The translations under genes were made by a program, and so were the position numbers. A DNA stretch of 64,000 bases from Stomorhina lunata (lineage: Eukaryota; Arthropoda; Insecta; Diptera; Rhiniidae): NCBI GenBank assembly GCA_933228675.1, contig OW121741.1:135340558-135404557 (forward strand), in the 5' to 3' direction. Below are positions 1-10,284 of this stretch, piece after piece (within the stretch, counting starts at the first letter, position 1; each line of letters opens with the position of its first letter). Below the pieces are notes generated by a model. That model was not told the origin of the DNA. It saw only the letters and a list, made by a program, of their open reading frames with translations, and did not search any database.

Positions 1-186
1 CGTCAACTTTTCTATAGAAATGTCTTGCTATCGTCAACTTTTCTATAGAAATGTCTTCCTATCGTCAACTTTTCTATAGAAATGTCTTCCTATCATCAAA
101 TTTTCTTAAGAAATGTCTTCCTAACGTCAACTTTCCTATAGAAGTGTCATTCTGACATCAACTTTTCTATAGAAATTTATTCCTGA
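1..186. repeat. Minisatellite array 1, 31-bp unit
   Basis: Six units, with CGTCAACTTTTCTATAGAAA then TGTCTTCCTAT. Exact period is 31 (starts at 1 and 32). It runs off the left edge, so its true length is unknown. The unit matches the block at 57776-58545. Confidence 0.95.
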
Positions 187-1429
187 ACCCAAAAAAACCA
201 CACCCTAATAAGTTGTGTTTTTAAGTGATAAGTAAGTGATAAGTTTGTTTGCTCTTGGTCCACAGTGGTCAATTAGGCCTAGAAAAATATAACAACTAAA
301 ATATGAATGAAAAAAGAAACTATTACAAATTAAATTAATCAACAAAGAAAAATGAAGAAGATGTTTAAATGAAATTATTTATTAGATAACATAAGGACAA
401 AGGAGACAAACATGTTAGGTAAATTCTTAAGCTAACAAAGAAAAGCCAAAAGAAAAACATATTAGGATTATCATAGTAAAGATATTTACCCCCATCCCTA
501 CAGCTCTTCATAAAAAAGAAACGTTTCTTTTATTCCTTTAATTTAAGATATTAAATGAAAAAAAATTACCTTTTTTAGAATTCTTTAAAATTTTTAGTTA
601 CATATTTCGATGTTTAACAAAACAAGGATAAACATTTTTAATATTATATGACAGATATTTGACAGGTTAATGTCTTTTCGGCTCATAGTGAGGATAAGCT
701 ATAAAAATCATGTTGAAAAAAAATATATTCTTTAAATTTATGTTAATTAATTTTTTTGTTAGGATAACTTAATAGAAAAAGAATAAAATAAATTTTTTTA
801 GATTTTTACCCAAAGTGTGACTCCAAACTCTTTATCACTGTGTGGGTTTTTGCTACTCTTAGCCAAGACAAGACCCTAGTTATCCCATAATTTGTGTTAA
901 TTTGAGAAACTTAGCAGTTTCTAAATTACAAACGAAATTTTGAACATCAGTAGAAGAGGAGCTGGTCTTTAAGTGAAATGTTATCGGTAGTATAGTGGGC
1001 TCCACAGTGGACCAAAGTTGCTCACTTCGAGTATATTAAACCATATTGGGTTCTTAAAATTTTCGCTAATTTAGTTCGATGTAAAAGATTTTTACAGTTT
1101 CGAAAACTTCTTAAAAAAACTAAGAAGAAACATTGTTACTGTACTACCTAATCTCTTACAGTTTAAGAGATATTTGACTTCAAATGTATTTTGTGCGTTT
1201 TTTGGCATGACTTCTTGCCTTGTTTGGCTTATAAATCTTTGTTGGTAAGACCGAATTTTTTTCAAAAAATAATGTAATGTTGCTGATTAATTTATAAATG
1301 AAGAAGGAGAAAAAAAAATGTAATCATGTTAACTTGAAAACAGAGAAAAATTTTTCAAATTTGTGTACCGAAAAAAAAAAACTGAAAAAATATTTTTTTT
1401 TTTTAAATTAATTTTATTATAAGTTTGTG
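187..1429. other. AT-rich non-coding DNA
   Basis: No gene, RNA or repeat recognised. Confidence 0.5.
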
Positions 1430-2075
1430 CCGAGAGATATTGGTCTTAGGCACACCTTTCAGTATACCAATAGACTTATCACGTCTTACGTCCTAAGTCA
1501 GTCCGTCTGGATGCCTGGCTGGCTGGACAACCATGTAATCCTTGTAATCAAAGTACGGATCGCTATTCTAAAGATAATTTTATGAAATTTAGGATACCTC
1601 CCATAGGTCTCGATTCTCGGAATTTGAACTTTGGGCGCAAATATCAGTATATTTTCATAAAATTAAAATTAAATACTGATAATATACACAAAAATCTATA
1701 AATAAAATTTTGTTGAAATCGGTCCATATTTGACCCTAGCTCCCAAAACTCACAAAATGAGACGAAAATCTTATAAATGCTTGTAAATCTGAAGATAATT
1801 ACAATTTTATGTTTGTTTTTTGTATATATAATTTTTGTAAAAACTGTAAACAAATTTCTACATTTCTAGACAACCGGTCCATATTTGACCCCAGCTCCCA
1901 TATAGGTCAAAACGACGTAAATAGCTTAAATATATTTGTTTTAAGAAACTCTTTGTAAAAAAATAAAATTTAGAAAATATTTGTCATTATACACAAAAAA
2001 AAAAACATTTGACCTCAGTGGTGAAGGGTATCATAGGGTCGGTCTTGCCCGACTATAGCACTTTCTTACTTGTTT
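1430..2075 (+). mobile_element. DINE/Helentron-like element, copy A
   Basis: Contains CCGTCTGGATGCCTGGCTGG (degraded TGTC centre), repeated GGTCCATATTTGACCC...AGCTCCCATA segments, and the 3' end GTGGTGAAGGGTATCATAGG, hairpin GTCGG/CCGAC, then CTATAGCACTTTCTTACTTG followed by TTT. The class is inferred from structure. Confidence 0.55.
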
Positions 2076-2391
2076 CCTAAATATTTTGGAAAATTTTGTT
2101 CAAAATACTTAATTTTACTTCAAGTATGCGTATAAACTACATATATTTTGAAAAACTTTGGATATGTACCCTATAACCAGCGGTGGTCGAAAATCAGCAA
2201 TTTTTAGAAAAAAATTTGAAGTTTTTGAGTTTGTAAAAAAATTGGTTATAGATTTCAGAACATTTTTTAATTAAATTGTATTGAGTATAATGTTCTTAAG
2301 GTTTGTGCAAATATCTAATAGAGTCCGGCCATAAATGGGGTCACATGGCCCTTTTTTCTAAAAAAGCTAAAATTTTGGAAAATCATTCTAT

Positions 2392-2722
2392 TCTTTATTC
2401 AAAATTGTTAAATAAAATCTTAGAACTTGTTCTAAAATTTATATTTTTGAATTTCTAATATATTAGTCTATACTATATCCAGAAATGGTAATAATACCTT
2501 CTTCAGTTTTAGAGATTTTTACGAAATATTTTAAAGTAATGTTAAAAAATTACATAAATTTATTACAAAAAGTGTACTCTTCTGTAAATATTCAAAAATG
2601 TTTATTAAAATTTGAAAACTCATTCTTAAATTTATATTTTTGAATTTCTTATATCTTAGTCTTTACAATGTCCAAAAAAGGTAATAATACCTTGTTTAGT
2701 TTTAGAGATAAATTTATTGTTA
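2392..2722. repeat. Direct duplication, 193-bp spacing
   Basis: TTTATATTTTTGAATTTCT followed by TTAGTCT..AC.ATGTCC-like and GGTAATAATACCTT occurs at about 2437-2500 and again 193 bp on. Two diverged copies. Confidence 0.75.
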
Positions 2723-2849
2723 CACTTTTTTGACTAAAGTTTTTCATCAGTTTGTAAATCGGGACAAATTTTTAATCTTGCTTAAAGTATGCAAAATTTC
2801 CTTTCCATAAATTCACTACAAATATTTTTATATATATAATATATATAAA

Positions 2850-3148
2850 TCCCCGACAACATTCCAATTGGAACAAGGGGTACTTCTCTCAGACAATGAG
2901 CTGCATCCGATTGTATTTTTAGACTCATTGAAAGGGACCTACGTTTTTACGCTGGCTCCGAACTGCAAATGCATTAGTTAGAGAAGTTTTACATAGCCTA
3001 ATACTCAATAACCAGTGGCTAGCTGAGTTATGAGGTGAACCGCCGCTTTTTTGAAAATTTATTTTTTCAAGTGAGTCTGGCCAGGGATCGAACTTGGGCC
3101 TCTGGTATGCTAGGCGGATGACTAACCTGCTATACCACGGCGGTTCAC
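2850..3148 (-). mobile_element. tRNA-derived SINE, family 1, copy 1
   Basis: On the minus strand it starts GTGAACCGCCGTGGTATAGC, with an A-box-like TGGTATAGCAGG and a B box GTTCGATCCC about 33 bp on, then a body of about 200 bp shared with the copies at 3761 and 22491. Confidence 0.8.
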
Positions 3149-3760
3149 AAATATTTTTACAGACACAAAAATTTCAAGTTTTATCTAAAAATTGTTGATG
3201 GGTGCGTGAATAACATTTTTCAAAATATAGTTTATATATATAAGTCTAATCTTTATGAAAAGTAAAAAAAATAAGTATTTTGAAAAAAAATTAAAACATA
3301 TGTGACCCGGTCTATGGAAAGGTGGCTTATGACTCAAAAATAAAATTTCGAAAAATTAGCAAATTTTTCGAAATTTTTAGCTTTTTAGCCTTTTCCCTTT
3401 TCATAGACTGGGTTACATATAGAAAAAACTTACTTTTTTTTGAAAAATATATATATAATATATATATGTATAAATTTTCCAGACTTTTCTCCGTAAACAA
3501 ACTTTGAAGAATTTTTCTGTTTTATAAAGTTTACATAATTATTTTTTTTCTTATAGTTCATAAAGACTTTATCGGCAATCTTACATTATTTTCCAAAAAA
3601 TTTTCCGTGTTATCAAAAAAGATTTGTACGCCAAAAACTACCAGTCACGCTTAAAAACGCAAAAAATGTTTGGAGTGAAATATCTTTCAAACTATAGGAG
3701 ATAAGACAGAAAGTTTTATCTAACTAGATCTCCGGTTTTATGTGTATAAAGTTTGAAATT

Positions 3761-4048
3761 GTGTTATTGTACATACATACATAATTTCCACGACATTCCA
3801 ATTGAAACGAGCGGTACTTCACTTAGACAATGAGCTGCATCCGATGCTATTTTTAGACTTATTAAAAGTGGCTTACATTTTAACTCCGGCTCCGAACGGC
3901 AAATACGTAAGTTAGAGAAGTTTTACATAGCCCAATACTCAATAACCAGTAGCTAGAGTTATGAGGTGAACCGATTATTTTATAATTTATTTTTTTAAGT
4001 GGGTCTGGCCGGGAATCGAACTTGGGATCTCTATAATGGCGGTTCACA
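3761..4048 (-). mobile_element. tRNA-derived SINE, family 1, copy 2
   Basis: Same body as copy 1, but the promoter region is shortened: the A box is lost and the B box reads GTTCGATTCCC. A (TACA/TGTA) tail lies at 3770-3782. Confidence 0.78.
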
Positions 4049-5108
4049 GTTATTATTATTATTATTAGGAATAAAAAATTCTATTTAAATAAATTGAAGA
4101 ATTTTACAATTTTGATCTATAATTCTATACAAATTTAACTATCGTATTCCTTTACATAATATTTATTCAAACAACACCTGTTTCCGTTACACTGCAACAA
4201 AAACTATTTAAATAGGGTAATAAATCTGTAAGATTGTAAGATCTAAATAAAATCCATTAAACACTTAAGCATAAAAAGTTAGTATAAAACTTTTTTACGC
4301 CTTAAATAAAAGTTGCATTTAAACTATGAGCAGGCTTTAAGAATTTATTTTCAGTGTATTTGTATCAAATGGTTTGAAAAATAGCGCTAAAATTAGAAAT
4401 GCTTGATTTATAAGGCAAATAATTTGATTATGAACAGAAAAGTTAACATCCAGGCTGTTGTAGTTTGTTGCTATTTATTTGTATTTGTTGTTGCCATTTC
4501 ATACATTTACGTATTTATGTTAATGTTAAACATTTGTATGCATGTATATGTTAACCATACAATTGTTGATGTTTACACGTGTGTGAATATTTGTGTATTT
4601 GCTACTTTTTGTGTGCCTGAATGTGAGGAAAAAAAAAACGGAAACCCATTTGTAGTGTTTTGTTTCCTTTCTGCTGCCGTGTGAGTGTATGTGTGTAGTT
4701 GTGTGTAATGTTAAGCTTTTTTCTTATTTTATTTTTGCTGCAGCAGCAAAAACAGCATCTTTTTACTGGAAATTACATACTCTTGTTCTTGTACTTACTC
4801 CTTGCTCTGTTCTGCAGTTTGTTCTTATTTTTCATTCATTTATAAATTTATAATTTTAGCATAAATACATACTTAAACATTGTACAGTGTAAATGTTGTA
4901 CATTAGGGTAGGGTATTTTTTTAATTTTTAGGTTAAATGTTAGGTTAGGCCAATGAAATCCGTTGTTTTATCAAGGAGTCAAGCAATGGATGTCACAGCT
5001 AGGGATTCTTGAATTAAAAAAGCGTTTTAGAGGCTACTCCACCTCAATACCAAAGCTTCTGCAAAAGTCACTTGGTTGTAAATATTTAGATTAACCGCAT
5101 GTCTTATA
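4049..5108. other. Non-coding DNA with TG-rich tracts
   Basis: Contains GTGTGTATGTGTGT-like tracts (4680-4710) and short open frames with no coding signs. No feature supported. Confidence 0.4.
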
Positions 5109-6402
5109 TCGGGTGTTTTTTATTGAGGTATAGAACTTTAAGTTGGCATCATTTTTTTAACTGGCGGCCATTTTGTCAGCTGTCAAGTGATTAATATTTA
5201 GTTTGGTTTGCCATTTCATCATGAACAGGTTGACAAAAGAACAACGCTTGCAAATCGTACAAATTTATTTCGAAAATAATGGTTCAGTTCGCGAAGTTTA
5301 CCGCAAGCTACGTCCATTTTATGGTCGACATAATCGTCCATCAGAGCAATTAATTCGGTTAACCATGGAACGTTTTACTCTATGTGATAATACGCATCCG
5401 CAGCGACGTCGAACAGTGCGCACCGAAGAAACAATTGCCGCTGTAGAGCAAAGTGTTGAAGAGGACCCGAATGAATCGATTCGCCACCGTGCACAGCAAT
5501 TGGATCTTTGTCCATCAACTTTATGGAAGATTTTGCGCAAAGATCTTGGCTTGCGACCTTACAAGATCCAGCTTGTGCAAGAATTAAAGCCGCGAGATCA
5601 TGCAATGCGTCGTGATTTTGGTGTATGGGCCGAAAATGAAATTGATCTCGATGCTGATTTTCATCGCAAAATTTTGTTCAGTGATGAGGCTCATTTTTGG
5701 TTGAATTTGAATTTTGGTTGAAGCAAAATTGCCGCATTTGGAGTGAAGAGAATCCACATGAGACCCTTGAGACGCCATTACATCCACAAAAACTGACTGT
5801 TTGGTGTGCTCTATGGGCTGGTGGAGTCATTGGGCCATACTTCTTCCGAAATAATGCTGGAGAGTCAGTTACCATAAATGGAGACCGGTATAGAGCCATA
5901 ATAACCGACTATTTTGTTCCCCAATTGGATGGCATGAATGTGGATGAGTTGTGGTTCCAACAAGACGGCGCTACAAGCCATACAACGCACGTCACAATTG
6001 ATTTATTAAAGGAAACATTCGATGAGCGCATAATTTCGCGGAATGGACCTATCAATTGGCCACCAAGATCGTGTTATTTGACACCACTGGATTATTTTCT
6101 TTGGGGATATGTGAAGTCGCTCGTCTACGCCAACAAACCAGAAACGTTAGGGGACTTGGAAGCCAACATTCGTGGCGTTATTGCCAACATACGGCCCCAT
6201 ATGCTCGAAAAAGTAGTTGAAAATTGGACCTGTAGAATTGGCTTTATTCGAGCCAGCCGAGGCGGCCACATGCCCGAAATCATATTTAAACATTAATGGC
6301 ATACAATTATCCTTCCAATAAAGCCAAATTGATGGACATTAAAACGATTTTCTTGTGTTTTATTTCAATTCGAAGTTCTATACCACTAAAAAAAACACCC
6401 AT
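5109..6402 (+). mobile_element. Mariner-like (IS630-Tc1-mariner) DNA transposon, full length but inactive
   Basis: Inverted ends start GGGTGTTTTTT at 5111-5137 and, in reverse, at 6373-6400; both run into GGTATAGAACTT. Flanking TA dinucleotides at 5107-5108 and 6403-6404 fit TA target duplication, with two unmatched bases at each outer end. The element is about 1.29 kb and encodes one transposase in two frames. It lies outside the traced exons. Confidence 0.85.
5221..6296 (+). pseudogene. Mariner-like transposase, frameshifted
   Basis: The N-terminal part (5221-5721, ATG giving MNRLTKEQRL) has a helix-turn-helix region and then the first catalytic Asp block (FSDEAHFW), and stops at 5719-5721. 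The rest continues in another frame from about 5700 to 6296 with WFQQDGATSH (second Asp) and a C-terminus ending EIIFKH. Around 5693-5722 a TTTTGGTTGAA motif is duplicated, probably the cause of the shift. The third catalytic position, normally Asp in RSCDLTPLDYF-type relatives as I recall them, reads Tyr (SCYLTPLDYF, near 6075). The enzyme should be dead twice over. Confidence 0.88.
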
Positions 6403-6739
6403 TAATTAGACAGTGTCCTGAGAAGTTTTGATTTTTTTCTATCTGAATGAGGCCATCTGTCTGGTTGATTAGAATGGCATATTGAAAAGATTCTAGGTTA
6501 TCTGAAATTTGCCAGATAGTTAAGCCTTGCAAAGTTTTATGCTCTACAATTCAAACTTCCGCATTTTTTACTTCCGCTAATCCAGGTTTGATATATTTCG
6601 GATTTATTACCCTTGTTGTAAGCCTATTACATCTCAGCTAAACTGGTACTTCCTTAATTAGATGTAGATTTTTGTAGTAGAACCTTATTTCTTACTGATT
6701 GTTGTGGACTTAGCCTTGTTATCAAACTCCTTAAAGCGT

Positions 6740-7127
6740 CTCCCGAGATTTTTTAGCTCCTGCGATCACCTTTATCTCAATTGTTTATACGGACCTCCTC
6801 GTGGTAATACCGGGGGAACTACTTTAACACCACTTGATATAGAAAGCTAAAGTGTGCTGCAAGTTCTCTTATAGGACATCGGACTAGTAATCCACTCCTG
6901 GAATAAACAATTACTATGAAAGAGCTAAAATTACAATAAAAACGGTCCCCTAATGTTAGAAGAGGTCGGTCGAAACTTCCACGAAAAGATCAAGTAGAGG
7001 AAAATCTTTCAAAGCTTGACCTACGAAGTTTAAGAATATGATAACAAGATCAAAACGCATGGAATTCTAAAATATGCTCCGCCTTTGGATTTAACAGGTT
7101 GTAAATATAGGCCATTTAAGTAAGTAA
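6740..7127 (+). mobile_element. RTE-like LINE 3' end, copy 1
   Basis: It aligns by eye with 41690-42066: CTCCTCGTGGTAATACC, a GTAATCCACTCCTGG block, then a GRPKLRW-like motif region (GGTCGGTCGAAACTTCCACG), ending TGTAAATATAGGCCATTTAA plus TAAG repeats. These blocks are typical of the 3' region after the reverse transcriptase in RTE-type LINEs. Confidence 0.65.
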
Positions 7128-7280
7128 GAACACCACTGCGATGTTTGCTTGCCTTAAGACATGGGACTTGCAGCGAGTCATTCAAAGCAAAACGGACCAG
7201 CTCGAGCAACCGCTCATAGGCAATAGTGGTATCGAGTGCCTCTAATCGCCATCTTTATGAGGACTTAAGAATTCACCAAA

Positions 7281-7499
7281 GCAACAAAGATATTGCACTT
7301 CCATATATTGATTTGCGGTATGGTCTTTACGGAAAATCCCATGAAAAGGGAGTGCAAAAAAGATGTTGCATATTCATACATTGATTTGCCGTATGGTCGT
7401 TTTGAAAAATCAAATAAAAATAGAGTGCAGCAAAGATTTTGAACTTCCATGTATTGATATGTCGGGTGGTCGTTTTGGAAAATTCCATAAAAAAGAGAG
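7281..7499. repeat. 73-bp tandem repeat, three copies
   Basis: Copies start at 7281, 7354 and 7427, each beginning GCAAC/AAAAAGAT, with CATTGATTTGCCGTATGGTC-like and GGAAAATCCCAT-like segments. The spacing is exactly 73 both times. Confidence 0.9.
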
Positions 7500-7724
7500 C
7501 ACACCGCTTTTACTTTTATTCCGCAACAACTAATGGAGACCATTACCCAATGAGAGTAAGCTATGGCACACACACGTGCTCATGAAATGTATATTTGTTT
7601 GTTTATGAATTTTTCATTGTTCTTTTATTTCACTTTTGACAGACTCTTTATATTATAGAGTCTTTCCCTAAAGTCATTGAGCTTCCAATTGGCGCATCTG
7701 CCTCTCCTCTGTTGGTGATAGACA

Positions 7725-8190
7725 AAGACTTTTGAACCACTACCTTTAAGCCTTTATGTGTCAGTGGCTTTCGAGATCTTTTATCGGAAGTTGCATCCCG
7801 TTTTTCAAAAACACCTATCGCCGATTTCAGAAACTTCTTTTGCTTGCAATCCTAAATTTTTAAAAATCCCTCTAGTCTATTTCGAAACCTCTTTTCGTAA
7901 GTGTAACCAATACATTTAGGTACACCAAAGACATTGCGTCTTCCCTTGTTCTTTAAAATGTTGATGATCGTTTGTCTTTTAAAACCTCAAAGAGTTTTGA
8001 ACCACTAACTTTAAGTCTTTTACGAACCAGTAGCTTTTGTAATATTTTATCGTAAAGGGCATCCTGTTTTCCAGAAACACCTTTCTTTGATTTCGGAAAC
8101 TTTGTCTGCATTAAATCCAAATTTTCAGAAATACCTCAGTCCATTTTGAAAGCTCTTTCTGCTAGTAAGACCATTGGCTTTTGCAGCGCT
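7725..8190. repeat. 265-bp direct repeat, two copies
   Basis: TTTGAACCACTACCTTTAAG at 7731 recurs (one change) at 7996. The following GGCATCC.GTTTT, ACACCT, GATTTC.GAAACTT and GAAA.CTCTTT blocks keep the same order. Confidence 0.8.
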
Positions 8191-8539
8191 TTTGTTGCCG
8201 TTAGATCAAGAGACGGTCGTTATATATCACTTTTGTTTATAGGTAGTTGGGTAAGATGTCCCAACTACTTATATTTAAAAATATTTTTTTGAATTCATTA
8301 AATCTGAAATCATTTCGGCTTTTATTTTACCTCTTCTGTTAAGATCTTATGTTCTTTGCTAAGGACCCTTCTTAAAAACTAGTTTCGAAGGAAAAGGTTA
8401 GTTTGCGCAAACGTTATCAGAATGAATTCTAGTTGGAGTGTAGACAAATTAGAAGCTTTTGTCTTAAGTCTGATTGTCATTAGCCTCTCACTGATAGGAT
8501 ATCATGCTATCATGTCCTTAGCTATACTTTTCGAAAGCC

Positions 8540-9246
8540 TACACTCCTAATATGCTCATCGCCATCCGGAAGACCCGAATAAAGAAACATGTTTTTTTCA
8601 TTCCGTACCTCTAATTGTTCATCTTGCTTTTTACACCGAAAACAAGTCAATTTTATAACGCGACATTTTACGCCTAAACTGTTCTAATTTCGTATAACCT
8701 GCACACGTTCCAAATCGGACTACCATTCCGGGTACCTCCCATAGAGATGCCTTCCCCAAATAGAGTTATTGGTCCTTTGCAGCCACAAATTTAGTTGTAT
8801 TTTAATAATATTCAGCACAAATATTGCTTATGATAACCTTAATCAGTGTACCTAATTTTGTAAGAATCGGCCCATATTTGACCATACCTTCCATACAAGA
8901 CACATTCTCAAAAGACGTTTATATACACATAAAAGCACAAAAACGTCTATAACTCTAAAGATAAATGCACTTGATTACTAAAACTTTGCACAGATAAATA
9001 TTTTGCGAATATAAACCAATAATAAAATTTGGTAGCAATCGGTCCACAATTGACCTAGCTCCCATATCAGGCTCTTAACCGGAAATCACATAAATCTCGA
9101 AATTTTGAAAAATAGCACATGGCATATGTATACATGTCTCTAACTAAGACCTAAGGAGAACTTGATTAATTGTTGGTCCATATTTGACCTTAGTGGTGAA
9201 GGGTAAAAGTTGGGCTTGACCGACTATAGCTTTTCTTACTTGTTTT
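8540..9246 (+). mobile_element. DINE/Helentron-like element, copy B
   Basis: Same order: TTTGACC...AGCTCCCATA segments (8870-9070), AGTGGTGAAGGGTAAAAGT, GGGCTTGACCGACTATAGCT and a final CTTACTTGTTTT. Confidence 0.55.
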
Positions 9247-10099
9247 TAGATTTGCTTTTGGACCAATCCGCGTTATAATGTTATTAATGTGCGAGGGAAA
9301 CATGTTTTCTATATAACAAGACGATAAGAGAAAAGTAAAAATGACCCGCCCTAATATATGCTGTAGTTACAAAAATTTGTTGTATGTAACATGAGTATCT
9401 ATACACTTCGTACATTTAGTTGTGGCATGGAATTTTAAGTAATTGTAAATAATTGCACAGTTCTGACAAACGAAAAACGACAACGATGTACCCTTTTAGG
9501 CATTTCTGCTGCAGAGCTACTCTACCCTTCATTCACTTTGTAGTTTCACATTTAAGCAGTTTTTGTGCGAGTTGCGACATAGAAATGTTTGTGTGTTTGT
9601 TAGGTTAATTTATATGGGACTAAGCAGGATATGAAGATGGAAATGAGATATTTATTAAGTTGGAATTGAAGGAAGAAAAACAGGGATATGTTGGTTTTGG
9701 TAAGTTTTCAACGCCAAACAGAATTTGTGCCTACATGCAGACATTTTAATTTCAATATTGAATGTTTTTAAAATAAAGTTACTACTATTTATGAGCATCA
9801 GCAGCAGCACTAAAAGCCAACACACTTTCATACACGAGTACATAATTGGAAAAGTAAATAAGATTAAAAAACTACTAACTAGGCTCCACATCATATGACG
9901 CATAAATGATTTTCTGTTGCAAGGAATTCTTAATGTTGTGCTTAATGGGATTTGGAGCATTATTTGAATTCCTGCAGGAGCATTTAATTCTTATAATTCT
10001 TTTTAGAGCAATTTAAGTTTTTCTTATATCTTTTAAATATAATTTACATATTTAATTAATGTCGCAACATTTCTTGATACAGTTTATTGCATTTTCCAG
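9247..10099 (+). other. Flank or intron upstream of exon 1
   Basis: Ends with the pyrimidine-poor acceptor TGCATTTTCCAG. I find no coding exon here. It is intron if the gene starts upstream. Confidence 0.4.
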
Positions 10100-10284
10100 G
10101 TCTACACCATGCAGTCTCAATGGGTACTATAGATTCTCATGCCAAGCCCACATATACCAGCCAGTCTGAACGCAACTATGATTCAGAAGATGAAAATACG
10201 CATCGCAGAAGATTAAGACATACCTCTTCCACAGAACTCTATCCAAAGCCCTCACAGTATTCCAAAGGAGATATAAGGGAACAG
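10100..10284 (+). CDS. Exon 1 seen in window (N-terminal, disordered)
   Basis: The acceptor is TTTTCCAG and the donor is CAG|GTGGGT. The exon enters with two bases of a split codon and leaves in phase 0. It is rich in Ser, Arg and acidic residues. The first in-frame ATG is at 10120 and could be the start if this is the first coding exon; otherwise reading enters from an exon upstream that I could not find. Confidence 0.8.

Noticed and set aside
4403..4684. 93-codon open frame rich in Val, Cys and Tyr
   Set aside because: Built from TG-rich low-complexity DNA, with no splice or coding context.
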